Positions 1 through 4,915 are shown, numbered from the stretch's first letter. The stretch is 5,843 nucleotides of DNA from an uncultured Armatimonadota bacterium (GCA_903881535.1 CAIRTT010000096.1:1-5843); one strand, 5' to 3'. The notes: generated from the letters alone by a model not told the origin. Program-made: numbers and translations.

Positions 1-312
1 AGCATTGCCCACTCATTTAGGAAGAAAGATCTCATAGGTGATGTTTCTCTGTTGATTCCTACAACGGTCATTCAGAGTGCTAAGCAATGCATCCTGATGA
101 TGTCCCGAGTACGGCCAAAACACCTCACCTGGAGGGAAACAGATATCCCTGACCGTGCCTCCAATACAAAAGAAAAACCCACATCGGCGTACCAAAATGA
201 GTTTTCGTGGCGAATATCAAAACAGCCTATTCCATGCTTCTCGATGTCAACCGCAAAGGCACTTAAAAGCGCTGTCTGTGACATCTTCATAGGCCCTATC
301 AAAAGAAACAAG
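1..312. other. Gene-poor stretch downstream of dnaA
   Basis: I recognise no gene here. On the minus strand two overlapping reading frames of 60-79 codons are open (about 311-72 and 195-13). Neither has a convincing ribosome binding site, and the second would need a TTG start. Neither translation resembles a family I know. Both could be the decayed end of an old gene, since the two open frames follow one another, but that is a guess. The one clear structure inside is a copy of the dnaA 3' end, listed separately. Confidence 0.4.
224..253. repeat. 30-bp direct repeat, copy 1 (displaced copy of dnaA 3' end)
   Basis: This 30-bp stretch begins AGCCTATTCCATG and ends GATGTCAACCG. It is identical at every base to 362-391, which lies at the 3' end of dnaA. 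The similarity stops exactly at both edges (c versus a on the left, c versus t on the right). On the minus strand the copy contains the last eight dnaA codons and the TAG stop, detached from the rest of the gene. The two copies are separated by 108 bp containing the terminator. Confidence 0.9.
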
Positions 313-348
313 AAAACCCCACACTGGTTTGCACCGATGTGGGGTTTT
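313..348. terminator. Bidirectional rho-independent terminator after dnaA
   Basis: A perfect 11-bp stem pairs AAAACCCCACA (313-323) with TGTGGGGTTTT (338-348). The 14-nt loop can form a further GGT/ACC pairing. Read on the minus strand, the stem lies 16 nt past the dnaA stop codon and is followed by a T-rich run (TTTTCTTGTTTCTTTT), as expected for an intrinsic terminator of dnaA. On the plus strand the stem itself ends in TTTT, so it can also stop transcription entering dnaA from the left. Confidence 0.9.
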
Positions 349-361
349 ACAAAACACGTGA

Positions 362-391
362 AGCCTATTCCATGCTTCTCGATGTCAACCG
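362..391. repeat. 30-bp direct repeat, copy 2 (within dnaA 3' end)
   Basis: This is the dnaA-resident copy of the repeat at 224-253. It covers the last eight sense codons of dnaA, the TAG stop (365-367) and three bases beyond. A segment that duplicates the end of a gene on both sides of a short insert resembles the attachment-site duplication left by integrative elements that target gene ends, but no integrase or other element gene is visible in the window. Confidence 0.9.
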
Positions 392-1897
392 TAACGTCAC
401 CTTATTGCGCAGCTGTTGAATCTGTTGCATGTACGCCGTCTCGGTATTCATCGCGAGCTGAACCTTCTCACACGCATGTCTCACACTGGTATGATCTTTG
501 CCGCCAAAGACATCCCCAATCGCTGCAAGACTTGCACCCGTCATGTCGCGTATCAGATACATCGCAATGTGACGCGCTTGCACCGTCGGGCGGTCCCGTC
601 GCGAACCCACAAGCGCTGCGCGATCAATGTGCAACGTTTCCTCAAGAACATCCTGGAGGATGCCCACAAGCTTGTGCGGAGGTATTGGGCGAATCGTATG
701 TCCATAAACCGCAAGCGGTGCCACCGGGGCGTTGTCCGCGATATCGATCAGGGCATCCTTTGCGAGATCAATCGTGATCGGCTCACCCGAAACACCAGCC
801 ATCGCAAGCAAGCGCACCAATGCACCCTCAAGCGCACGGACGGAGCTGGTCACGCACTGAGCGATGTACTCAAGCACATTCAATGGCACCATCTGCCCAG
901 CTTGATCACGCAACAGCTTTGACTGAAGAATCGCGATACGCAGCTCGAGCTCCGGGGATGCGAGCTGTGCCACCATCCCCGCCGCAAGACGTGTACGAAT
1001 CCGCTCATCCATTCCAGGCAGGTCACGCGGTGCACGGTCACTTGCAATGACCAATGCGCGTCCAGATTGCTGCAGTGTATTGAATGTATGAAAGAACTCT
1101 TCGACCGTTGCTTCACGGCCGCCTAGGAACTGGATGTCATCCACGAGCAGAACATCCAGCTGGCGAAACTTCTTACGGAACTGCGCCGTTCGATTCTCGC
1201 GGAGCGATTCCAAAAACTCCGTTAGAAATGCCTCGCCGGAAACGTAGCCAACGCGCAACTCTGGATGCCTTTGCTGAACCGCATGGCCAATTGCATGCAG
1301 CGTATGCGTCTTGCCATTGCCGCTCGGACCATACAGAAACATCGGGTTGTAAATTTCACCCGGTGACTCACAGATCGCCGCCGCACACGAGACCGCCAGT
1401 TGATTGGCTTTCCCACGGACCAATGTCTCAAACGTAAAGGCACGGTTTAGATTAGGCTTGATGTAAACCGACCTGGTTGTCGAACCAGAGCCGCTTGCAC
1501 GCACATCACCCGTCGTCGTTTCAGGGGCTGGACGCTTGGCTTGAATCCTGGTCGGGGCCTGACGGGCAGCAGCTGGTTCCGCTTTACGAACCACCAAGTT
1601 AATACGAACATTGTCTACATTGGTGTCGAGGTTGTCCGCGACAAGCTTTGTTAAGAGCGAGACGTGACGAACACGAACCCACTGAGCGATGAAGTCGCCC
1701 TGCACTTCGATATCGAGAGAAAGCGAATCATCCGCGCCGGATGACCACGAAACCAAGCGGGCATCCCGGAATTTGTTAAGGGTTACGCTGCTCTCGAGCC
1801 GCTCAAGGAGATCCTGATGAGCAGTGCTCCAAGCCTCCTGTAGAGAGTGTGGAATTTCGGTCTGGGAGATGGAGAGCTGGTCGTTCACGTTTAACAT
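365..1897 (-). CDS. dnaA: Chromosomal replication initiator protein DnaA
   Basis: DnaA is the AAA+ ATPase that binds DnaA boxes at the origin, melts it and helps load the helicase. The 510-residue product shows all four domains. Domain I (about 20-105) keeps the W-x(n)-F pattern. Domain II is a short Ala/Pro/Thr-rich linker (about 106-148). Domain III starts at LNRAFTFETLV (150) and has Walker A GPSGNGKT (190-197), Walker B LLVDDIQF (250-257), sensor I around IASDR (284-288), the arginine finger in ERIRTRL (R303) and sensor II R354 in VRALEGAL. Domain IV carries the DNA-binding signature GGKDHTSVRHAC (465-476), with Lys where Arg is usual. I chose the ATG at 1897. An upstream ATG at 2032 keeps the frame open for 45 more codons, but they are Pro/Gly/Ser-rich, unlike domain I, and cover the likely promoter. 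The gene stands alone, followed by its own terminator; dnaN, rpmH and gyrB are not adjacent. Confidence 0.97.
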   Translation of the reverse strand: MLNVNDQLSISQTEIPHSLQEAWSTAHQDLLERLESSVTLNKFRDARLVSWSSGADDSLSLDIEVQGDFIAQWVRVRHVSLLTKLVADNLDTNVDNVRINLVVRKAEPAAARQAPTRIQAKRPAPETTTGDVRASGSGSTTRSVYIKPNLNRAFTFETLVRGKANQLAVSCAAAICESPGEIYNPMFLYGPSGNGKTHTLHAIGHAVQQRHPELRVGYVSGEAFLTEFLESLRENRTAQFRKKFRQLDVLLVDDIQFLGGREATVEEFFHTFNTLQQSGRALVIASDRAPRDLPGMDERIRTRLAAGMVAQLASPELELRIAILQSKLLRDQAGQMVPLNVLEYIAQCVTSSVRALEGALVRLLAMAGVSGEPITIDLAKDALIDIADNAPVAPLAVYGHTIRPIPPHKLVGILQDVLEETLHIDRAALVGSRRDRPTVQARHIAMYLIRDMTGASLAAIGDVFGGKDHTSVRHACEKVQLAMNTETAYMQQIQQLRNKVTLRLTSRSME

Positions 1898-1924
1898 TTC
1901 GGGGGGTCCACCGCACGGTGGGGG
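1898..1924 (-). promoter_or_regulatory. dnaA start region: weak SD inside a hairpin
   Basis: On the minus strand the only Shine-Dalgarno-like sequence before the chosen ATG is GGTGGA, nine bases upstream. It forms the right arm of a perfect hairpin, CCACC-GTGC-GGTGG (1908-1921 on the plus strand reads CCACCGCACGGTGG). It is followed by a run of six C before GAAATG. The pairing could hide the binding site and lower dnaA translation. The structure is visible; its role is inferred. Confidence 0.4.
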
Positions 1925-2016
1925 AGGGGATGATCTGATGGCAGATTTCACCCTGAATTTGACCCAATGGCAAAGGTTTTTTAAGCGTTCATACCTGCTT
2001 ATTGACCTTTCAGGAG

Positions 2017-2025
2017 TATGTATAA
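2017..2025 (-). promoter_or_regulatory. DnaA box-like 9-mer
   Basis: On the minus strand this reads TTATACATA, eight of nine matches to the TTATNCACA consensus. It lies about 120 bp upstream of the dnaA start and just downstream of the candidate dnaA -10 element, a common place for autoregulatory DnaA binding. Confidence 0.45.
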
Positions 2026-2032
2026 GCATCAA

Positions 2033-2061
2033 TATTTAGCAATAAGATTTTTAGCTGACAA
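2033..2061 (-). promoter_or_regulatory. dnaA: Candidate dnaA promoter
   Basis: On the minus strand TTGTCA (2061-2056, five of six to TTGACA) is followed after exactly 17 bases by TAAATA (2038-2033), a weak -10 match, in an AT-rich stretch. Transcription would start near 2026, giving an untranslated leader of about 130 bases. Its overlap with DnaA box-like sequences suggests autoregulation. The -10 is poor, so the exact position is uncertain. Confidence 0.35.
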
Positions 2062-2105
2062 CGCCACGCATACTTGCATCTCAATCCTAAATCACTCCGC
2101 AAAAC

Positions 2106-2114
2106 TTATACAAA
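2106..2114 (+). promoter_or_regulatory. DnaA box-like 9-mer
   Basis: TTATACAAA matches the TTATNCACA consensus at eight of nine positions. It lies about 80 bp from the opposite-facing site at 2017-2025, upstream of the candidate dnaA promoter. Weaker seven-of-nine matches, both reading GCATCCACA, occur at 2203-2211 (plus) and 2429-2437 (minus). Confidence 0.4.
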
Positions 2115-2128
2115 TCACTTCCATTTGG

Positions 2129-2160
2129 GTAACTTTTGTTACGTTGAGTCATACCGTAAC
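2129..2160. repeat. Nested GTAAC/GTTAC inverted repeats
   Basis: GTAAC-TTTT-GTTAC (2129-2142) is a perfect five-base inverted repeat. The second arm also pairs outward as GTTACG (2138-2143) with CGTAAC (2155-2160) across 11 bases. Three alternating half-sites in 32 bp look more like a protein-binding site than a terminator, because there is no T-run and no GC-rich stem. No binding protein can be named. Confidence 0.35.
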
Positions 2161-2282
2161 GCGATGTTTCCGAGAGTCATTCCCCGGTGCAACAACAACA
2201 TGGCATCCACACATTTGTTCTTTCCAACTTAGGAACGTAATCGCTTCAAACCTTACTACCAATATTAAGAACATCACTCGAA

Positions 2283-2405
2283 TTAGGACACCCGGTAATG
2301 TCACCTAACCTTGTTTGATTTGGCAAACAGGACTAAGCGTATAAATCCGTCACACCCGACAATCGCAAAAGCACCAAGGCTTTGGCAGGCCTAACCGCTG
2401 GTGCT
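2283..2405 (+). other. Run of three hairpins upstream of the actin-like ORF
   Basis: Three predicted stem-loops follow each other on the plus strand. The first pairs TTAGG (2283-2287) with CCTAA (2304-2308), with inner pairing ACA/TGT. The second pairs TGTTTG (2312-2317) with CAAACA (2324-2329). The third pairs AGCACCAAGGC (2370-2380) with GCCT (2389-2392) and TGGTGCT (2399-2405), leaving a six-base bulge AACCGC and an eight-base loop. None has the T-tract of a terminator. They may be part of a 5' leader, a small RNA or an origin structure. I match no known riboswitch with confidence. Confidence 0.35.
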
Positions 2406-2433
2406 GTGAACCCGATGTTTGGGGGGATTGTGG

Positions 2434-2577
2434 ATGCACTTAAACGCACTCTTTGGACCAGGAATCGAGACGGGTATCGGCATTGATGCCGGTAATACGA
2501 ACATCCGTGTCGTTCAATCGGGACACGTATCAGCGCATACACAATTGAAATGCCCTGGGCTTTCTGTATTTCCGTAG
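2434..2577 (+). pseudogene. Truncated actin-like (MreB/ASKHA-type) ORF, probable remnant
   Basis: A 47-codon ORF from ATG 2434 to TAG 2575-2577. Residues 7-27 (FGPGIETGIGIDAGNTNIRVV) contain a hydrophobic strand followed by IDAGNTN, which resembles the first beta strand and phosphate-1 loop of MreB (IDLGTANT) and other ASKHA-fold ATPases. After residue 30 similarity fades and the frame ends, whereas MreB is about 340 residues. An alternative start at 2415 in another frame gives MFGGIVDALKRTL, also MreB-like at an N-terminus, so a one-base frameshift near 2450 would join the two. The +1 frame beyond the stop (2579-2656) is open and runs into the RidA-family gene. Type III pantothenate kinase also begins with a D-G-N-T-N loop and cannot be excluded. 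I read it as a decayed gene start; a genuine small protein is possible. Confidence 0.4.
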
Positions 2578-2642
2578 CGAAAGGCAGTTTGTAAAAGACT
2601 GGGTTGGAAGAGATTCAGCGGGTGTTGTACGCTGGCTGACAC

Positions 2643-2647
2643 GAGGA
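2643..2647 (+). promoter_or_regulatory. Ribosome binding site of the RidA-family gene
   Basis: GAGGA lies nine bases before ATG 2657. This fixes the start, because the same frame stays open upstream to 2549 without another ATG. Confidence 0.6.
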
Positions 2648-2656
2648 TTTATCGCC

Positions 2657-3106
2657 ATGAAAACACCCCCCAGCCAGCGTCTCATCGAGCTTGGAATCAC
2701 CCTGCCCCCGCCGCCAGAGCCCGCAGGCAACTATATCCATGCCGTGAAAACTGGAAATCTTCTGTTCCTTGCGGGTAAGGCGGATGGCCCTTACATCGGC
2801 AAGGTCGGCCGTGATGTCACTATCGAAGAAGCTTACGCCTATGCCCGTCAGACGGGGATTCAGCTGTTAGGTGTGATTGCGCACGAGCTTGGCACAATCG
2901 ACCGCGTCACGCAGATTGTGAAAGTATTCGGTTTGGTGAATGCCACGGATGACTTCACAGAACATCCCAAAGTCATGAATGGCTGTTCAGATCTCCTCGA
3001 GGATGTCTTTGGTGAGAATGGCCGTCATGCAAGGACATCTGTGGGAGCCGCCAGCCTCCCGGGGAATATTCCAGTTGAGATCGACATGGTGGTGGAGTTC
3101 GCGTAG
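2657..3106 (+). CDS. RidA/YjgF/UK114-family protein
   Basis: A 149-residue member of the RidA superfamily, small trimeric proteins; the best-known members hydrolyse reactive enamine/imine intermediates from PLP enzymes. The N-terminus, with a Pro-rich LPPPPEPAGNY (16-26) followed by VKTGNLLFLAGK (30-41), is typical of the longer YjgF-like subgroup with about 150 residues rather than of E. coli RidA (about 128). ARTSVGAASLP (125-135) is the family signature. R126 aligns with the catalytic arginine of RidA (R105 in E. coli) and E141 in VEIDMVVEF with the conserved glutamate, so deaminase activity is possible, although many members of this subgroup are uncharacterised. There is no signal peptide, so it is cytosolic. 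The gene is transcribed alone, convergent with the FKBP operon, and ends at a shared terminator. Family assignment is firm; substrate is unknown. Confidence 0.92.
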   Translation: MKTPPSQRLIELGITLPPPPEPAGNYIHAVKTGNLLFLAGKADGPYIGKVGRDVTIEEAYAYARQTGIQLLGVIAHELGTIDRVTQIVKVFGLVNATDDFTEHPKVMNGCSDLLEDVFGENGRHARTSVGAASLPGNIPVEIDMVVEFA

Positions 3107-3122
3107 AGACGCAATCAAAACA

Positions 3123-3158
3123 ATGAAAAAGCCCCTGGGTTTCCGGGGACTTTTTCAT
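3123..3158. terminator. Bidirectional terminator between RidA-family gene and FKBP operon
   Basis: ATGAAAAAG-CCCC (3123-3135) pairs with GGGG-a-CTTTTTCAT (3145-3158), with one bulged A and a nine-base loop. The stem is GC-rich at its tip and ends in five T on either strand. It lies 16 bases after the RidA-family stop and 36 bases after the lipoprotein FKBP stop, so it serves both convergent units. Confidence 0.9.
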
Positions 3159-3194
3159 GTCTGCAACCGAATAGAATCGGCTTGTTAGAAGCGA

Positions 3195-3746
3195 CTACTT
3201 CTTGACTTCGAGCAGCTCGACTTCGAAGATCAGTGTGGCTCCAGGTGGGATGTCTTGGCCTGCGCCCTGCTCGCCGTAGCCAAGCTTTGCCGGGATCTTA
3301 AGCTTGCGCTTTCCGCCGACTTTCATACCCGGAACGCCATCATTCCAGCCTTGGATCACCTGACCTGGGAGCGAGAACTCAAATGGCTCATTGCGGTCAA
3401 CAGAGCTGTCGAACTTCTTGCCATCGGTGAGCCAGCCAGTGTAGTGAACCTTGACTGTGGTACCAGTCTTGGCTTCATCGCCCGAGCCAACTTTGAGCTC
3501 TTCGATTTCGAGGCCAGTTTCAAGCTTTTTAGTGGTTGGGCCCATTTTGGCGATTTCGGATGTCGCATCAGCCGCAGGTGCAGGCGGTGCAGGAGGCCCT
3601 GCAACAGGCTTGCCATCCGCCGCTGCTGCAGGTTCGGTTTTATTCAACGCAACAGTGTCAGTGGTTTCCACTGCCTTCGGCTGATCACAGCCTGCGGCGA
3701 GAAGTCCAAGAATGGCGGATGCCGCCAGAAAGTACTTTGTCATCAT
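3195..3746 (-). CDS. FKBP-type peptidyl-prolyl isomerase, lipoprotein
   Basis: A 183-residue lipid-anchored FKBP that should catalyse cis-trans isomerisation of X-Pro bonds in envelope proteins. Residues 1-19 form a lipoprotein signal peptide ending in lipobox LAAG-C20. Asp follows the cysteine at position 21, which in E. coli favours inner-membrane retention; whether that rule holds here is unknown. Residues 21-70 are an Ala/Pro-rich flexible linker. The FKBP domain spans about 75-183, with the pocket residues in place: Y102 (HYTG), F112-D113 (FDSS), F124, V130-I131, W134, Y157 (GYGEQG), I166 (IPPGA) and F174. It starts MM, so either ATG (3746 or 3743) could be used; no good SD is visible, and translation may be coupled to the upstream FKBP gene, which ends 12 bases before. 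It ends at the convergent terminator. The fold is certain; clients are unknown. Confidence 0.95.
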   Translation of the reverse strand: MMTKYFLAASAILGLLAAGCDQPKAVETTDTVALNKTEPAAAADGKPVAGPPAPPAPAADATSEIAKMGPTTKKLETGLEIEELKVGSGDEAKTGTTVKVHYTGWLTDGKKFDSSVDRNEPFEFSLPGQVIQGWNDGVPGMKVGGKRKLKIPAKLGYGEQGAGQDIPPGATLIFEVELLEVKK

Positions 3747-3758
3747 GGTGTATCTATA

Positions 3759-4472
3759 TCAGCCTTTCACTCCGATGAGTTCCACATCGAAGATGAGTGT
3801 TGCATTGGGGGGAATTACGCCTGGGTAGCCCTGGTCGCCATAGGCGAGGTTGCCTGGAATCACGAGCTTGCGGTGTCCGCCGATTTTCATGCCGGCAACG
3901 CCTTCATCCCACCCCTTGATCACACGGCCACCACCGAGCGGGAACTCGAATGGTCCACGGCCACGGCTGGAGTCGAACTGCGTTCTATCTTCGAGGATGC
4001 CCGTGTAGTGCACAGCGACAACATTACCGTGCTTTGCTTCAGTGCCATCCCCGACAACGATGTCAGCGTACTGCAGACCACTTGCGGTGGTTGTCAATGC
4101 GCTTTCATCGATGGGTGTGGCTTCCAAATGTGCATCCCCGGACACGCTTAGCAGCTGAACATCGAAGGTGAGTGTTGCATTGGGGGGGATAACTCCCGGG
4201 AAGCCTTGGTCACCATAGGCGAGGTTGCCTGGAATCACGAGCTTGCGCTTGCCACCGATTTGCATCCCGGCAACGCCTTCGTCCCAGCCCTTGATTACCA
4301 TCCCGACACCCAGAGTGAACTCAAATGGTCCGCGGCCGACCGAGCTGTCGAACTGGGTTCCATCTTCGAGGACACCGGTGTAGTGGACAGAGACATTTTG
4401 GCCCTTTGCGGCGGTTGGTCCCTGCCCGATGGTGATGTCTTCGTACTGAAGACCACTGTTCGTTGTAATCAT
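3759..4472 (-). CDS. Tandem two-domain FKBP-type peptidyl-prolyl isomerase
   Basis: A 237-residue protein made of two complete FKBP domains, about 5-112 and 130-237, joined by a short acidic linker. The domains align with a constant offset of 125 residues: SGLQY at 6 and 131, VHYTG at 29 and 154, VIKGWDEGVAGM at 59 and 184, and IPGNLAYGDQG at 80 and 205. Both keep the pocket (Y31/Y156, D42/D167, W63/W188, Y86/Y211, F103/F228), so both look active. There is no signal peptide, so it should act in the cytosol as a folding helper. ATG 4472 has a GGGAA SD nine bases upstream (4482-4486). It is the first gene of an operon with the lipoprotein FKBP. The strong identity of the halves points to an in-frame duplication. 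FKBPs are usually single-domain, so the fusion is somewhat unusual. Confidence 0.95.
   Translation of the reverse strand: MITTNSGLQYEDITIGQGPTAAKGQNVSVHYTGVLEDGTQFDSSVGRGPFEFTLGVGMVIKGWDEGVAGMQIGGKRKLVIPGNLAYGDQGFPGVIPPNATLTFDVQLLSVSGDAHLEATPIDESALTTTASGLQYADIVVGDGTEAKHGNVVAVHYTGILEDRTQFDSSRGRGPFEFPLGGGRVIKGWDEGVAGMKIGGHRKLVIPGNLAYGDQGYPGVIPPNATLIFDVELIGVKG
3838..3872. repeat. 35-bp exact repeat, second FKBP domain copy
   Basis: Identical over 35 bases to 4213-4247 (begins CCATAGGCGAGG, ends GAGCTTGCG). It encodes the RKLVIPGNLAYG segment of the second FKBP domain. The two copies are 375 bp apart, which is exactly 125 codons. Such a direct repeat is a substrate for recombination that would delete one domain. 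Confidence 0.85.
4213..4247. repeat. 35-bp exact repeat, first FKBP domain copy
   Basis: The partner of 3838-3872 in the first domain. Exact identity at synonymous positions suggests a fairly recent duplication or gene conversion between the two halves. Confidence 0.85.
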
Positions 4473-4489
4473 TAAGTGTTGTTCCCGGC

Positions 4490-4516
4490 ACAGGGTGTGA
4501 GTATTGAAAACCCTGT
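4490..4516. promoter_or_regulatory. Inverted repeat upstream of the FKBP operon
   Basis: ACAGGGT (4490-4496) and ACCCTGT (4510-4516) form a perfect seven-base inverted repeat with a 13-base spacer, 18-44 bases upstream of the tandem-FKBP start. On the minus strand a weak promoter (TTGCAC, 17 bases, AATACT) would place its -10 inside the spacer, so the repeat could be an operator. As RNA it could also form a leader hairpin. Function is inferred. Confidence 0.35.
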
Positions 4517-4688
4517 CGATGCGTGCAAGTTACCGCAAAATCGAGTGCAGCGTCCACCGGGAGATTCGGATGCTGCTAATAAGTCTCTCGTATTACGCAT
4601 TCCGTTAGGAAATTCGGCAAATTCTGCTTCCGGATTCGCGCCTCTGTGCCGAGTTGTCGTACAGGGAACCATCAGGACGTTTCATAGG

Positions 4689-4694
4689 TAGAAT
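4689..4694 (+). promoter_or_regulatory. Candidate -10 element for the small protein/protease operon
   Basis: TAGAAT matches five of six bases of TATAAT and would start transcription near 4701, just before the ribosome binding site. No good -35 lies at the right distance (TTGTCG at 4654-4659 is too far). The remaining divergent intergenic sequence 4517-4688 shows no other feature I can support. Confidence 0.25.
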
Positions 4695-4717
4695 GCAGTA
4701 AGGTAGGGTTGAACAGT

Positions 4718-4915
4718 ATGGCAGTGGATGAAGCGACAAAGAAGCGCATTGATGCCTGGATTAAGGCTGAAGGCCGCAATGATTTTGGGGACCCAAAAGG
4801 TACCAATTATGCGGGTGGGACTCCTCTGTTTGACATGCGAACCGGGCGCACCCGTGACCGCTACGACTATATCCTTGAGCGCAACCCTCAATTGAAGCAG
4901 GAGCCAGCAGTATGA
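4718..4915 (+). CDS. Uncharacterised 65-residue protein coupled to S8 protease
   Basis: I do not recognise a named family. The protein begins with a charged amphipathic stretch (VDEATKKRIDAWIKAEGR, 3-20). A Gly/Asp/Asn-rich segment follows, with GDPKGTNYAGGTPLFD (24-39) and RTGRTRDRYDYILERNPQL (41-59). It has no signal peptide, membrane helix or cysteine, so it is probably cytosolic and small enough to be a single compact domain. The regular charge pattern, a GGTPLFD-type loop and the SD-like TAGGG (4704-4708) nine bases before ATG 4718 support a real gene. A TTG start at 4709 would add three residues. Its TGA overlaps the protease ATG (ATGA), which strongly implies one transcript and translational coupling. 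It could be a regulator or partner of the protease, but the protease is exported and this protein is not. Confidence 0.75.
   Translation: MAVDEATKKRIDAWIKAEGRNDFGDPKGTNYAGGTPLFDMRTGRTRDRYDYILERNPQLKQEPAV
4899..4903 (+). promoter_or_regulatory. Ribosome binding site of the S8 protease
   Basis: AGGAG lies eight bases before ATG 4912, inside the last codons of the small protein gene. With the ATGA overlap this fixes the protease start and leaves its signal peptide at the N-terminus. Confidence 0.8.

Larger units (their letters stand above)
2001..2125. other. AT-rich region with DnaA box-like sites, possible origin or dnaA control region
   Basis: The stretch 2021-2056 is strikingly AT-rich compared with the flanking genes and could act as an unwinding element. 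Near-consensus DnaA boxes lie at 2017-2025 (minus) and 2106-2114 (plus). An AAATCACT motif occurs at 2089-2096 and again at 2112-2119, 23 bp apart, flanking or overlapping the second box. Bacterial origins are often next to dnaA, but only two good boxes are visible, so this may simply be the autoregulated dnaA promoter. Confidence 0.3.

Noticed and set aside
224..391. Start of a CRISPR array
   Set aside because: Only two copies with a 108-base spacer are present, one copy is coding dnaA sequence, and there are no further repeats or cas genes.
52..777. 241-codon plus-strand ORF overlapping the 3' part of dnaA
   Set aside because: It is antisense to dnaA, crosses the strong terminator and both direct repeats, and its composition (many His, Pro, Cys, Ser) is typical of a shadow frame.
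1901..1929. G-quadruplex on the plus strand (G6, G5, G4 runs)
   Set aside because: Only three strong G runs are present with a 13-base gap between the first two, so a stable three-tetrad quadruplex is not supported.
1898..2032. 45-codon N-terminal extension of DnaA from ATG 2032
   Set aside because: The extra residues are Pro/Gly-rich, do not resemble DnaA domain I, and cover the leader with a DnaA box-like site and candidate promoter; domain I begins properly after the ATG at 1897.
2302..2395. Integron attC-like core sites (ACCTAAC at 2302, GCCTAAC at 2389)
   Set aside because: They fit RYYYAAC by chance, but no matching GTTRRRY partner lies at attC distance and there is no cassette or integrase context.
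2364..2420. Possible cyclic-di-GMP (GEMM) riboswitch, from CGCAAA and GGCCTAA words
   Set aside because: The short words occur but the spacing, GNRA tetraloop and receptor helices of GEMM are not present, and the pairing found here is a simple bulged hairpin.
3255..4151. 298-codon plus-strand ORF across both FKBP genes
   Set aside because: It lies antisense to two certain FKBP genes and spans the gap between them, has no SD or family signature, and its internal repetition merely mirrors the duplicated FKBP domains.
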